From contig QIAN01000523.1 in assembly GCA_003225005.1 (NCBI GenBank), forward strand, positions 1 to 37,340: 37,340 nucleotides of DNA, read 5' to 3'. How positions within the stretch are numbered: position 1 is the stretch's first letter; each line of letters begins with the position of its first letter. Of this stretch, positions 25,968 to 34,674 are shown one piece after another. This stretch comes from Acidobacteriota bacterium (GTDB taxonomy: Bacteria > Acidobacteriota > Terriglobia > Terriglobales > Acidobacteriaceae). The notes beneath the pieces were generated by a model. The model had not been told where the DNA came from and searched no databases. It was given only the letters and a program-made list of their open reading frames with translations. The translations under genes and the position numbers were made by a program.

Positions 25968-25982
25968 CAAGCATTCGTAATA
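25968..25982. promoter_or_regulatory. CAAGCATTCGTAATA motif upstream of the GH36-like gene
   Basis: This 15-mer recurs with two differences as CAAGTGTTCGTAATA at 35097-35111, upstream of the broken Oar gene. In both places it is oriented alike relative to a minus-strand gene whose start lies 51-60 bases away, and flanking bases are also similar (TTTTA-Y-TT on the minus strand). It may be a shared promoter or operator. Confidence 0.4.
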
Positions 25983-25993
25983 CAAGGAAGCTG

Positions 25994-26149
25994 ATGATGT
26001 CAAATGCCTTGTTGGACCGGGAAGAGGCACATAGGCCCCAGGTCCCTCCTCAGGGCCGATGGCGCACCTACGGTGTTAATCTGCCGGAAACGATTCTTCG
26101 TAAAGTCTATTTTGAGAACGCGGCCCGTCAATTGAACGTCGTCGTATAG
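25994..26149 (+). pseudogene. amidohydrolase C-terminal fragment
   Basis: A 51-codon frame reads EEAHRPQVPPQGRWRTYGVN followed by LPETILRKVYFENAARQLN. This is the typical end of amidohydrolase-2 proteins (GRWxxYGLxLPxxVLxKVYxxNA). No preceding domain is present; the two ATG codons at 25994 and 25997 have AAGGAAG upstream by chance or remnant. The fragment is just what is missing from the amidohydrolase piece at 18643-18800, in opposite orientation. Confidence 0.65.
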
Positions 26150-26310
26150 CACGACCGAGTCCTTGCATTTCTCGCCATCTGTCTGAACCCCTTGCTGGCC
26201 GTTTTAGAGGCGCGCGCAAGTATGTTTAGCAAAGCTATCAATCTTTTCAATCTTGCGCTGGACAAACGAAATAAAACGATATAAATAGTAACAGTTCGAT
26301 AATTGCCGGG

Positions 26311-26327
26311 CGGTCGCTGCGCGACCG
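26311..26327. repeat. perfect 7-bp hairpin
   Basis: CGGTCGC-TGC-GCGACCG is a perfect stem with a 3-base loop. There is no T-run after it on the plus strand, so it is not a standard terminator. It lies between the amidohydrolase and Oar tail remnants. The stretch 26150-26384 otherwise holds nothing recognisable. Confidence 0.35.
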
Positions 26328-26384
26328 GGGAACAACCCTACTCTGCCAACGTGCATGCCAATTTGGCGTCGCGCCAGAGGAAAA

Positions 26385-26591
26385 CCCGCCGACTTATCGG
26401 TCCACAAGTTTTTCGATATCAAGGAGCAGATGCGCGTTGAGTTCCGGGGACAGTTTTTCAATGCCTTTAATCATCCGGTCTTTTCTCAGTCGGATTCGTT
26501 CATCACGGAGGACCCTGGATCTGCCGGTGTGATCACCTCGACAGTGATCCCGCAGCGCCAGATTCAATTTGCCCTGAAGTTGGAGTTCTAG
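26385..26591 (+). pseudogene. Oar-type TonB-dependent receptor, C-terminal fragment
   Basis: The frame reads DLSVHKFFDIKEQMRVEFRG, QFFNAFNHPVFSQ and ends QIQFALKLEF. This is the last two to three strands of an Oar-like outer-membrane receptor: the DLSL-x-K-x-F strand, the RAEFFNxFNHPxF motif and a terminal Phe needed for barrel assembly. The intact receptor at 30725-34405 ends with the same layout. Everything upstream is missing. It directly precedes the DUF4832-like gene and suggests an ancestral receptor gene in front of it. Confidence 0.75.
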
Positions 26592-26637
26592 CCAGCGTGG
26601 CCGAAGTTCAAATGAATGATGAGGAGGACATGCTCCG

Positions 26638-28215
26638 ATGCAGCGTAGAGACTTTCTAAAAAGTACGGTTGCTGTTGCCGTAGCTGCGGAACTTGGAATG
26701 GGTAAAGCGCAGGCGAAGGTTCCCGCACATAACTGGGGAAGCTATGACTTCGGCTCTGGTCCTACGGTGAACGATCGCCTCAATCAGGGCCCATTCCCTC
26801 AATACCCGCCGGATGCGGTTATTCCCACTGATGATGTGGTGATGACCACAACTTCTACCGAAGAGGTTGTGCCGAACTTTGGCAAGGGGCTGGTGACCTA
26901 TATCACAGCAGACAGCGGCCCGGACGAAATCAAGGCGGACAACATTCCCCAGGCGATCGAAGACCTGGTTCGCTTTCCATTAGGCCAGCAGCTTTACATC
27001 CGCCCCACGTGGAGGGAAGTGCAGCCGCGGCCCGGACGCCTGCAAATGCCCGACTACCTGAAGCTGGCTTTTGACCTGGCGAAGAAGAACAGCAAGCGGA
27101 TTGGATTGCGAATTCAGATGTGCGCGCCGGACTATACACACGACGCGGCCCTCCCGGATTTTGTCCTCGAAAAGGTGCCGAAAGTTGATCTGGTGCTTGG
27201 CGATCAGGAAGGCAGCGCTTCAGCAAAAAGATATTTGGAGAATCCGCATTCGCGTTATCAGCCCCGGTTTGACCATCCTTCTTTTCAGCAGGCATTCAAA
27301 GAACTGGTTGGCCAGTTGGCGGCGGAATTCGATGGCAACCCGCTCATCGAGTTTATGGACACTTTCATGTATGGCTTCTGGGGTGAAGGGCATACCTGGC
27401 CATTCGGCAACAATCCTTTTCCTGATTACCTCACAGCAGAGCGGACCTGGATGAATATGCTCGACGTCCAGCTCGAGCACTTTAAGAAGACTCCCCTGCT
27501 GACCAATACTCAACCGGACTACAGCCGGGTTGGTAATTCGGAACTGGTAGACCGCACGGTCCGCAGCAACAATTGGATTCGCAGCGACACCATTTTTATC
27601 GAAAACGAGCAGATTGAAGCGCTCAGCAACCGTCCACCTTGGATTGCCGCGTTGCTGGAGCAGGGTCTTCCTGGTAAACCTCCCGATCCACACGCCGGAT
27701 ATGAAGGAATATCTCCGGCAGAGAACATGATCGCTCATGTGATCGATGTCGGGGCGAACTACTGGTCGCTCTGGAACTTTCACCAGATCAGCGCAAAAAA
27801 TCTGATGAGCTACTACCAAGCTTATCCGGCCTCGTTCGACCGGATCAATCGCCGAATTGGTTATCGGGTGAGACCGTCTTTCATCTGGAGCTATAAGGAC
27901 AGCAGTTACCTGGGGCTGATCATTGGCTTCACAAATGACGGCATCGCGGGCGTGCCGGGCGTGTTGAGGGTGACCGTGGAGAGCCAGGATGGAAAGGTGC
28001 TCACCAGCGGTTGTCTGGATGCCGGATACCCGTTGCCGGGCAAGATTCGCCAGGCACAGTTCGTGCTTCCGGACACGACGGATTGGAAGGGATTGAAACT
28101 TAGAGCTGAGGTCGAGGTTAAGGGAATGCGCCATCCCGTGCGGTGGGCTTGTCACCAGAAACTGAACGACGACGGCTCACTCACGTTGCGTCCCAACCTC
28201 CGTCAGCAGGTCTAG
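26638..28215 (+). CDS. Tat-exported DUF4832-like TIM-barrel protein
   Basis: 525 residues. The twin-arginine signal QRRDFLKSTVAVAVA is at 2-16. The body resembles DUF4832/DUF4874-type glycosidase-like proteins: GLVTYITADSGPDEI, QLYIRPTWREVQPRPG (the PTW-x-E strand as in GH-A barrels), RIGLRIQMCAPDYTHDAALP, then IEFMDTFMYGFWGEGHTWPF, the hallmark FWGEWH-like motif with a candidate catalytic Glu. A C-terminal beta-sandwich (about 400-525) follows. No activity is known for the family. The ATG at 26638 follows GAGGAGG. Upstream lie receptor remains; downstream lies a decayed copy of the start of a related gene. Confidence 0.65.
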   Translation: MQRRDFLKSTVAVAVAAELGMGKAQAKVPAHNWGSYDFGSGPTVNDRLNQGPFPQYPPDAVIPTDDVVMTTTSTEEVVPNFGKGLVTYITADSGPDEIKADNIPQAIEDLVRFPLGQQLYIRPTWREVQPRPGRLQMPDYLKLAFDLAKKNSKRIGLRIQMCAPDYTHDAALPDFVLEKVPKVDLVLGDQEGSASAKRYLENPHSRYQPRFDHPSFQQAFKELVGQLAAEFDGNPLIEFMDTFMYGFWGEGHTWPFGNNPFPDYLTAERTWMNMLDVQLEHFKKTPLLTNTQPDYSRVGNSELVDRTVRSNNWIRSDTIFIENEQIEALSNRPPWIAALLEQGLPGKPPDPHAGYEGISPAENMIAHVIDVGANYWSLWNFHQISAKNLMSYYQAYPASFDRINRRIGYRVRPSFIWSYKDSSYLGLIIGFTNDGIAGVPGVLRVTVESQDGKVLTSGCLDAGYPLPGKIRQAQFVLPDTTDWKGLKLRAEVEVKGMRHPVRWACHQKLNDDGSLTLRPNLRQQV

Positions 28216-28282
28216 CCAGCAGTTGTTGATGCAAAGAGGTAGGTGGATTCCGGTCATTGCGGGAACGTCGGGAGGATACACA

Positions 28283-28391
28283 ATGCGGCGGAGAGATTTT
28301 TGTAAAGACAGGGGCACTCCTGGCAGGTGCGAGCAGTCTTCTGCCTCCGCAAATGTGGGCGGATGTACCCGACCATTTGTGGGAGGGCTAG
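28283..28391 (+). pseudogene. decayed start of a Tat-exported protein related to the DUF4832-like neighbour
   Basis: GGAGG precedes an ATG at 28283 that encodes MRRRDF, after which a one-base shift continues as VKTGALLAGASSLLPPQMWA, DVPDHLWEG to a TAG at 28389-28391. This is a twin-arginine signal peptide followed by the same type of start as the upstream protein, which after its signal reads KVPAHNWGSYDFG. It is probably the leftover of a tandem paralogue. Between 28392 and 28469 no further similarity is seen. Confidence 0.6.
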
Positions 28392-28469
28392 CCCCGCGGA
28401 GCTGTTTTACTTTCAACTTGCGTAGTCGCTTCTGGCTTGAGGGCCAAACCGAAGAAATTCCTGATCTGT

Positions 28470-30389
28470 CTACTCTTTTGTTGGCTTCGCTTCTCCCCCT
28501 TCGTACCAGAAAACTGCGCCCTTGGTAATTGTGGGAAGGGTATAGGACGTGCGGCCATCAGACTCGTGTACGCCGATGACCTCCTGCACATCGCCAAGAA
28601 ATGGGAGAAAGAACGCCTTCCCCTTGCCGGCCTTCGCAATGCGGACGCGGACTCCAGTTTGCGGCGTCTGCACGGGATTCACCCGGCCGCGCAATCCGGC
28701 AAAATTTGCGAAAAAGATGTGCGGGTTCCCTTCGACGGCTGCAATGGAGGTCGCGACCATGGGTGACGCCGTGACCTCGACCTCGCTCATATTCTTCAGG
28801 CTTTTCAAGACCTCCGCTTGCGAGTTAGGGTCCGCTCGCTCGAAGTCGCTTTCGATCGCGCTCATATACGCTTTCCCCGGACATCGCGGGAACCGCGTCA
28901 CATTGGCTGTCTCACCCAGTTGGGTCGCATCGGTGCCGGTGATCACCAGGTTGTGCCGCTGCTCAACGAACTTTCGCAGCAAGTCTCTCTCCTGGTCATT
29001 CAGAATGCGGACCTCGGGAAGAATCAGCGTCTCCCCCTTGAACTCCGCCAGACTCCGCGGAGTGACCACTTGAAATTCCCAGTGCTTCTGCATCAGCAGA
29101 ATCAGCATTCCCCGGTAGGAGCGGATAAAATCCTCGGTAGAGATGTTTCGCGTCTCGGGAGAGAAATACACTCCCACCGGATGACTCGCCACGCGCGGCA
29201 GGTAAAACGTCTTCTCGTGCGCTTGAATCCAGGAAAATATCTTCTTCCTGGTCGGCAGATCATTCGACCCAGCCATCGAATGCCCGGGTGCGTCCCAGAA
29301 ATTCGTCCCCGCCATGATCTCCGACATGGCCAGGTTCATCATCGCCTCGCGCGCATCAACTTTCTTGTCCCCATCCCAGGAATAGTTCAGGATCCAGGTC
29401 GCCTTCCCTTGGGCAAACGCGCGGAACGAATGCATCCCGACCTGATATTGAAACCAGCGCTGCGGCGTTCGCGTCGAGGCCGTGTGCCCGCCCGAGCCAA
29501 ACGAGTACTCATGCGCGATCGCGTCCACCACCCCGTACAGGCTGTACACGTCGGCTCCCACCCGAACCGCTTCCTCCTCGATCCCCGGGTAAATCTCCGG
29601 GATTGTCTTGATCTCCGGGTTCACCGATTTCGCGTTCTCATCAATCTCATGCATAAACTCCGTGAAAGTTCTAATCCTAAACTCCACCCACTTGCGGAAA
29701 TTGGGGTCAGAGAAGTCACCCAGCTTCAAATCCTTCTTCGCATCCAGCCCCGTCTCCTTCTTGAACGCTGCTACCGTGTAGTCATCGAAGCTCGCCCAAG
29801 TGTCCTCCCATCCTTTGAAATGGGTCATCCAGTACGGAATGTCGACATAAATTCCATCAATGCCCGTCGCAGCAATCTGCCGCACCCGCTCCATATAGAT
29901 CTTCCGCCACTCTGGCGCGTACGGGCTCACCCAAACGTCTTCATCGCCCGCCCGGATCCAGAACGCCGTCCCTCCGCCAAAGATCGCAGGTTCGCCCGTG
30001 ATCTTCCGCTGCAGCCAGTCGGGATGGTCTTTGGCCATCGTGTGCGCGGCTTGATCACCGTGCGCGGTGATGCACTCCGTCCCGGCAATGTAGACGAACG
30101 CATGATTGCCAACCTGATGCGCCGCCTGGGCCACATCCCGAATCGCCTTCAGTTTCTCTTCCGGGTGTAGAAAGCTCTCATACCGACCCTCAATGTCGTT
30201 GTCGACTTCAATGCCGGACACTCCGCTCTCCTGTGCCTTGCGCACGATCTGCAGCGCGTCGCCGCCCTTCAAGCCATAGGCACCAATGCGAACGTAATTC
30301 GTCCAGTCCTGTTTCGTGGAGTCGGGATCAGCCCCCACACGCATCGCGAATAACAGAACCAGAAGTGCCAACCACTTTGTTGTTTTCAT
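28470..30389 (-). CDS. secreted glycosidase-like TIM-barrel protein
   Basis: 639 residues with a Sec signal peptide (MKTTKWLALLVLLFAMRVGA). The barrel part shows VRIGAYGLKGGDALQIV, ESGVSGIEVDNDIEGRYESF, QVGNHAFVYIAGTECI, ATGIDGIYVDIPYWMTHFKG with acidic residues on a strand end, NPEIKTIPEIYPG and DAIAHEYSFGSGG, which resemble the barrels of hypothetical glycosyl hydrolase (GHL) families and alpha-amylase-like enzymes. From about residue 420 a glutamine-amidotransferase-like region (GMLILLMQKHWEFQVV, LILPEVRILNDQERDLLRKF) is followed by a beta-sandwich end. The true substrate is unknown. The ATG at 30387-30389 starts the signal peptide; the longer frame adds nothing recognisable. Probably downstream of the receptor gene at 34405. 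Confidence 0.65.
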   Translation of the reverse strand: MKTTKWLALLVLLFAMRVGADPDSTKQDWTNYVRIGAYGLKGGDALQIVRKAQESGVSGIEVDNDIEGRYESFLHPEEKLKAIRDVAQAAHQVGNHAFVYIAGTECITAHGDQAAHTMAKDHPDWLQRKITGEPAIFGGGTAFWIRAGDEDVWVSPYAPEWRKIYMERVRQIAATGIDGIYVDIPYWMTHFKGWEDTWASFDDYTVAAFKKETGLDAKKDLKLGDFSDPNFRKWVEFRIRTFTEFMHEIDENAKSVNPEIKTIPEIYPGIEEEAVRVGADVYSLYGVVDAIAHEYSFGSGGHTASTRTPQRWFQYQVGMHSFRAFAQGKATWILNYSWDGDKKVDAREAMMNLAMSEIMAGTNFWDAPGHSMAGSNDLPTRKKIFSWIQAHEKTFYLPRVASHPVGVYFSPETRNISTEDFIRSYRGMLILLMQKHWEFQVVTPRSLAEFKGETLILPEVRILNDQERDLLRKFVEQRHNLVITGTDATQLGETANVTRFPRCPGKAYMSAIESDFERADPNSQAEVLKSLKNMSEVEVTASPMVATSIAAVEGNPHIFFANFAGLRGRVNPVQTPQTGVRVRIAKAGKGKAFFLPFLGDVQEVIGVHESDGRTSYTLPTITKGAVFWYEGGEAKPTKE

Positions 30390-30617
30390 TTCAGACGTGG
30401 AATTTTCTCGGCAAGCGAACATCCCTAGCGCCAGTCGTCGATACGCCGCCAGGTTCATCTCCCTGCCCGAGGCCGACATTCTGAAGCAGTGTCAAACTCC
30501 CATCCTCGTTCACTCTCTGTCGGCCAGCAACGTACAGGATATCTTAATCCTTTGATTTCAACTTCTGCCTTTCAGAACTCGGCACCGAGTGGACCCTTCA
30601 CCGCGAAGCCCAGGCAT

Positions 30618-30668
30618 GCAGAGAAGCCTTCTTGTCTTCCCTGTGACTCTGTGTCTCTGTGGTGATTC
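30618..30668. repeat. dispersed intergenic repeat (CACAGAGACACAGAG type)
   Basis: The minus strand reads CACCACAGAGACACAGAG followed by TCACAGGGAAGAC. When translated such sequence gives TTETQSHRE, a known spurious peptide produced by a short repeat found between genes in many environmental bacteria. Only one copy was seen in this window. It lies after the end of the Oar receptor gene. Confidence 0.45.
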
Positions 30669-30681
30669 CTAAAACGGAGAA

Positions 30682-30707
30682 GGCCTGACCCCACGCGAGA
30701 TCAGGCC
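30682..30707 (-). terminator. hairpin after the Oar receptor gene
   Basis: On the minus strand GGCCTGA pairs with TCAGGCC (7 bp, 12-base loop), starting 18 bases after the stop codon, and TTCTCCGTTTT follows a few bases later. It is a plausible intrinsic terminator, though with a large loop and an imperfect T-tract. Confidence 0.5.
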
Positions 30708-30724
30708 GGCGACGACAGCCCTCC

Positions 30725-33700
30725 CTAAAACTGGAACCGCGCTCCAAACTGCATTCTGCGGAAGTTGTTGGTGGTTTGAGTGACCTGGCCCAAAGCTCCA
30801 TCCCCCGATCCCAAATCCGGGAAGGCAAAGCGCTGATGATTGAAGGCATTGAACATTTCGGCGCGCACCTGCAGGAGTTTAGTCTCGCGGATCTTGAATT
30901 CTTTGGAGAGCGACGTATCCAGGTTGCGAATACCCTCGCCTCGTAAATTGGAGAAGTGGCGGGGTGCATTGCCCGGAATATTGTCGCCAGGATCGCCAAA
31001 ACAATCCTGATTCAGGACACTCCCTCCCGACTTGGCCGCGTCACGATAGCTCAGGCCGGTCGAGAGTTGAGAGCAGATCACGTTTGGTCTTTGATTGCCG
31101 TCAACCAGCAGTCCGGCACTATTGAAGAGACCCAGTGGCTGTCCGGATTGCAGGGTAACCACACTGTTCAGTGCCCAGCCACCGACAATGGCATCCAACA
31201 CACGGTTCATGCCGCCTCCGATCCATCGGTCTCTCCCGAAAGGAAGGTCCACAATGATGGCTGCAGTCAACCGATGAGGGGTGTCGTTCGAGCTGAGCGC
31301 ATGCTCGGCTTTGAGATCGTCGAGCACCTGCGGGTTGTCGTACTGGAGGTTACCCAGCCAGGCGTTCCGTCCTGCAGAGGAATCATCGGTAGATTTGGAG
31401 AAGGTGTAGTTGCCTTCGAAGCTGATGTAATGGCTCGCTCGCTTCTGGAAGCGGATTTGTAGCGAGTGGTACCAGGAGTTGGCATTCAGTGTCGGCAGCC
31501 CCTCGAAGCCGCCGTCAAACTGCGGGTATGGTTCGAGCAGCAATTGTTGCGGAATGGTGTCATCAATGTAGCGGGAGTCGGACACATCAGCCGCGTTAAA
31601 AATCGGACTCGCCGGACACCATGAGCCCGTCATCACCGCAGCCGTGGTGAAGAAGCATTGGAAGGGATTAGCCACTTCTGTATTGAGATAATCTGATACA
31701 GCGGTGCTGGAGGGATCGTGAGTCGGATTGAGAGACGCTACCAACGCATTACGCAGTGACGAGGGAAGAAAGTTGCGGTTGCGGGTTGAAATGTTGGCTC
31801 CGGCCCAAGGCAAGTGCGTGCTGCGGTTCGCGGAGTAATCCACCCCTACGACAATTTGTCCCGGAAGCATGTGCTGAATGCCCAAGTTCCATTGGTATAT
31901 CTCCGCATTGCGAACGGTGCCGGTGTCCAGGTCGCTTGAATTTCCAAATCCCCACTGCGCTAACTTGCCGTACGTGGTCCCCTGCGGAGACGCGAGGCCG
32001 GCGGGGAATGGGCTGGTACAAGTGGGCTGGATGGGTGAAGGTCCCAGGCACGCGTCCTGGGTGTCGAAATTGTCTTTGGTGAAGAACATAGAGGCGGTCT
32101 TCGCAAATGCTGGGCCGGCATACTGGAAGTTGGTGGCTACGTTCATTCCGTAGAAGACCCCAGCGCCACCTCGCAAAACAGTATTGTTCGCGAGTTGATA
32201 GGCGAACCCTAGACGTGGAGCAAAATTGTTTCGGTCTACCGGCGAGTTGCGACGGCTGGACGTTGGAAACAGCGAGGTGCCCCGGATTGCCCCGATTTGC
32301 CCAAATTGGGGAAACACTCTGGAGGCATCGCGATCCACCGGGATGCTGATTCCCGTGTCCCCCGTGAAATCGTTGAATTGAAGTCGGTTGTAGCGTTCGG
32401 TATACGGCGTACTCCATTCATAGCGCAATCCAATATTGAGCGTCAGCTTGGGCGAGACCTTCCAGTCATCTTGCACGTAGAAGGCCGTCTCCTTCGACTT
32501 GTCGGCCACTGCGGGAACCAGGTGCAGCGAGGCGTCGTGGGCGTATCCGGTCAGAATCGTGGCGAATGGGTTGCCCTGTCTATGGTCGTCGTCGCCCAGG
32601 CTGTTATTAGGTTGGGAAGTGGTTACATCGCGTGAGAAGTTGAAGATGCCGGTGGGATTGTCAGGTTGCCAGAAGTTATTAAAGAAGACGCGCTGCTCGC
32701 CTCCGATCTTAATGGAATGTCGCCCCTTTACCCATTGCAGACCAGAAGAGTAACTGAGGAGCGTGTGGGCAAAGTGCGTATCCACGCAACATTGGGTAAA
32801 CAGCGAGAGGAACGGGTCATCGACGCCGATGGTAGGCATCCGCGTGAGCCCATTGGCTGCAAGGTCGGGCGACAAGCCCACGTCGCTGAGCGTTGGGTAA
32901 TTGTTGCTTATGCCGGGGGCGTGCACGCGGTCTACGCTGAAGCGGCTAGTCAAAAGTGCGGTTGGAGTGATGGACCAGTTGTACTCCGCGCCACCGTTCT
33001 GGGCGTTCGTCAAGTAAATCGCGCCGTCACCCTGATCGCTGCCGATGATGGTTGGTGTGATGTATTGATCGTGATGACGGCTGTAGCGCCCGCCGATCTT
33101 TTGATTGGCACTGAACTGATGATCCAGTTTGACGTCGAACTGCCATCCTGGGTCGCTTCCAATGATGACTTTGCGCCAGTTGGGATCCGGATATTCCGCT
33201 CCCGGTATGTTCTCGTGCGGATACAGATTCAGTATCGCCTGCCCGATGGGGTCTATCTTGTCCGTAGGGATAATGTTGTTCGTAAATTGATTGTGGGGAC
33301 AAGGCGTGGGAGATCCTTGGTTTCCGGCACACGGATCATAGATTCCGGCTTGAGCAGTATCAGGGTTAGTGGGATCCGGCAGGTTCGCCAGGCTCTGGGA
33401 GAAGTCACCAGTGCGTTCCGCCTCTGTGGGAACGACGCCCTCCAGGTTGATCGGATCCTGTTGGCGAATTTTCTCCAAATCCACAAAGAAAAAGGTCTTG
33501 TTTTTCTTCAGAGGACCGCCCAGCGAGAACCCATATTGATCCCGCACATGGTCGGGTTTTTCGCCGGTGTTGAAGAAGTCTCGGGCATCAAACGTCGATC
33601 TCTGCCCGTACCACCATCCGCTGCCATGAAACGCGTTCGAGCCTTCCTTGAGCACCATATTTACGATGGTGCCGCCATTGTTGCCAAACTCGGCGGAAAA

Positions 33701-34405
33701 GCTGTTGTTCTGGACCTTGAACTCCTGCACGATTTCGACCGAAGGCTGGTAGTAGACGTTGGAGTTGCCACCCTCGCCCTGTTCCGGCGCACTGAGAGGA
33801 CTGCCATCGAGGGTAATCTGGGCGGTGGCGTTACGCTGGCCGTTGGAGACAAAGTTGGTGCCGGCGGGATAGCCGAGATCGGAACCCGTGGTCTCAGTCA
33901 CCCCGCCCGCGAGAAAGACCAGCCCAAACGGGTTGCGGCCGTAAAGCGGAATATCTCGCACGTACTCGTTAGTGACATCCGTGCCGAGAGCAGCGCTCTC
34001 AGTGTCTAGCAGGGGCGCGGCCGTAGTGACCTCCACCGTCGTGATCACCCCGAGCGGGTGCAAGGTGAAATCAAGCGTCGTCTGCTGGTCGACCTGCAAC
34101 GTTACATTCTTTTGTTCGGTTACTCGGAAGCCCGTGGCTTCCGCCCGAATCGTGTACACCGCCGGGCGCAGCCCGGCCAGAACGTACAAGCCATGTTCAT
34201 CGCTATGCGCCGTCAAAGAGATAGCCGTCGCATCGTTGGTGATCGTGATGGTTGCGCGCGTAATCATGGCGCCACTCTGGTCCTTCACGACCCCTCGTAC
34301 TTGGGCCGTGTAGCTAGCTTGCCCGCAAAGAGCAGTCGCTAGGAACATCAGAGCGGCGAGAGCAACAGCGCACAGTGCTGAAGAATAACCACGGCGGACA
34401 CGCAT
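30725..34405 (-). CDS. Oar-type TonB-dependent outer-membrane receptor
   Basis: 1226 residues. A signal peptide (about 1-29) precedes a carboxypeptidase-regulatory-like domain at about 33-118 (YTAQVRGVVKDQSGAMITRA to TLDFTLHPLG). A TonB plug follows (NEYVRDIPLYGRNPFGLVFL, SNGQRNATAQITLDGSPLS, VEIVQEFKVQNNSFSAEFGN), then a long beta-barrel ending in QFGARFQF with the terminal Phe typical of outer-membrane proteins. The RAEMFNAFNHQRFAFPDLG motif near the end is a signature of acidobacterial Oar-like proteins. They are thought to import oligosaccharides or bind proteins using TonB energy. ATG at 34403-34405 with GGGAGG upstream. Downstream lie a hairpin and a TIM-barrel protein gene, upstream a broken paralogue. 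Confidence 0.9.
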   Translation of the reverse strand: MRVRRGYSSALCAVALAALMFLATALCGQASYTAQVRGVVKDQSGAMITRATITITNDATAISLTAHSDEHGLYVLAGLRPAVYTIRAEATGFRVTEQKNVTLQVDQQTTLDFTLHPLGVITTVEVTTAAPLLDTESAALGTDVTNEYVRDIPLYGRNPFGLVFLAGGVTETTGSDLGYPAGTNFVSNGQRNATAQITLDGSPLSAPEQGEGGNSNVYYQPSVEIVQEFKVQNNSFSAEFGNNGGTIVNMVLKEGSNAFHGSGWWYGQRSTFDARDFFNTGEKPDHVRDQYGFSLGGPLKKNKTFFFVDLEKIRQQDPINLEGVVPTEAERTGDFSQSLANLPDPTNPDTAQAGIYDPCAGNQGSPTPCPHNQFTNNIIPTDKIDPIGQAILNLYPHENIPGAEYPDPNWRKVIIGSDPGWQFDVKLDHQFSANQKIGGRYSRHHDQYITPTIIGSDQGDGAIYLTNAQNGGAEYNWSITPTALLTSRFSVDRVHAPGISNNYPTLSDVGLSPDLAANGLTRMPTIGVDDPFLSLFTQCCVDTHFAHTLLSYSSGLQWVKGRHSIKIGGEQRVFFNNFWQPDNPTGIFNFSRDVTTSQPNNSLGDDDHRQGNPFATILTGYAHDASLHLVPAVADKSKETAFYVQDDWKVSPKLTLNIGLRYEWSTPYTERYNRLQFNDFTGDTGISIPVDRDASRVFPQFGQIGAIRGTSLFPTSSRRNSPVDRNNFAPRLGFAYQLANNTVLRGGAGVFYGMNVATNFQYAGPAFAKTASMFFTKDNFDTQDACLGPSPIQPTCTSPFPAGLASPQGTTYGKLAQWGFGNSSDLDTGTVRNAEIYQWNLGIQHMLPGQIVVGVDYSANRSTHLPWAGANISTRNRNFLPSSLRNALVASLNPTHDPSSTAVSDYLNTEVANPFQCFFTTAAVMTGSWCPASPIFNAADVSDSRYIDDTIPQQLLLEPYPQFDGGFEGLPTLNANSWYHSLQIRFQKRASHYISFEGNYTFSKSTDDSSAGRNAWLGNLQYDNPQVLDDLKAEHALSSNDTPHRLTAAIIVDLPFGRDRWIGGGMNRVLDAIVGGWALNSVVTLQSGQPLGLFNSAGLLVDGNQRPNVICSQLSTGLSYRDAAKSGGSVLNQDCFGDPGDNIPGNAPRHFSNLRGEGIRNLDTSLSKEFKIRETKLLQVRAEMFNAFNHQRFAFPDLGSGDGALGQVTQTTNNFRRMQFGARFQF

Positions 34406-34434
34406 GGCAGCCTCCCTACCTACGTTACTTTCAT

Positions 34435-34444
34435 ATTATTACGA
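34435..34444. promoter_or_regulatory. TCGTAATAAT motif upstream of the Oar gene
   Basis: On the minus strand the region reads ACTCGTAATAATATG, sharing TCGTAATA with the motifs at 25968 and 35097. Here it faces the opposite way relative to its gene, about 30 bases from the start codon. It may be a weaker variant of the same site. Confidence 0.22.
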
Positions 34445-34556
34445 GTCAGTACTATTGCTTTCGATTATGGCGAAAGTCAAGTCAAATCGGATGGCCTGGT
34501 CGAATGCGACAAAGTCTGAGGACCACGACGTAGCGCGGGTCGTCTCACCGGCTGTC

Positions 34557-34578
34557 GTGGCGGCGTTCTCGCCGCCAC
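34557..34578. repeat. perfect 9-bp hairpin
   Basis: GTGGCGGCG-TTCT-CGCCGCCAC, a perfect stem with a four-base loop. There is no T-run on either side. It lies in the degenerate 3' part of the broken Oar gene and may be a REP-like element. The region 34446-34674 otherwise has no recognisable gene. Confidence 0.45.
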
Positions 34579-34674
34579 ACCTTCAAACGAGATGCCGCGT
34601 CGCCTTTCAAACCGCTGTTGTGGCAATACCCGCCATAACTTTGGCATCATACCCAGGGCGATCTTCTTCACCTT

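Noticed and set aside
27220-28155. 311-codon minus-strand open frame
   Set aside because: Antisense to the DUF4832-like gene; no family features.
28818-30170. 450-codon plus-strand open frame
   Set aside because: It is antisense to the well-supported TIM-barrel protein gene and has the Arg/His/Leu-rich composition of a shadow frame.
32666-34009. 447-codon plus-strand open frame
   Set aside because: Antisense to the Oar receptor gene; no signal, motif or start context.
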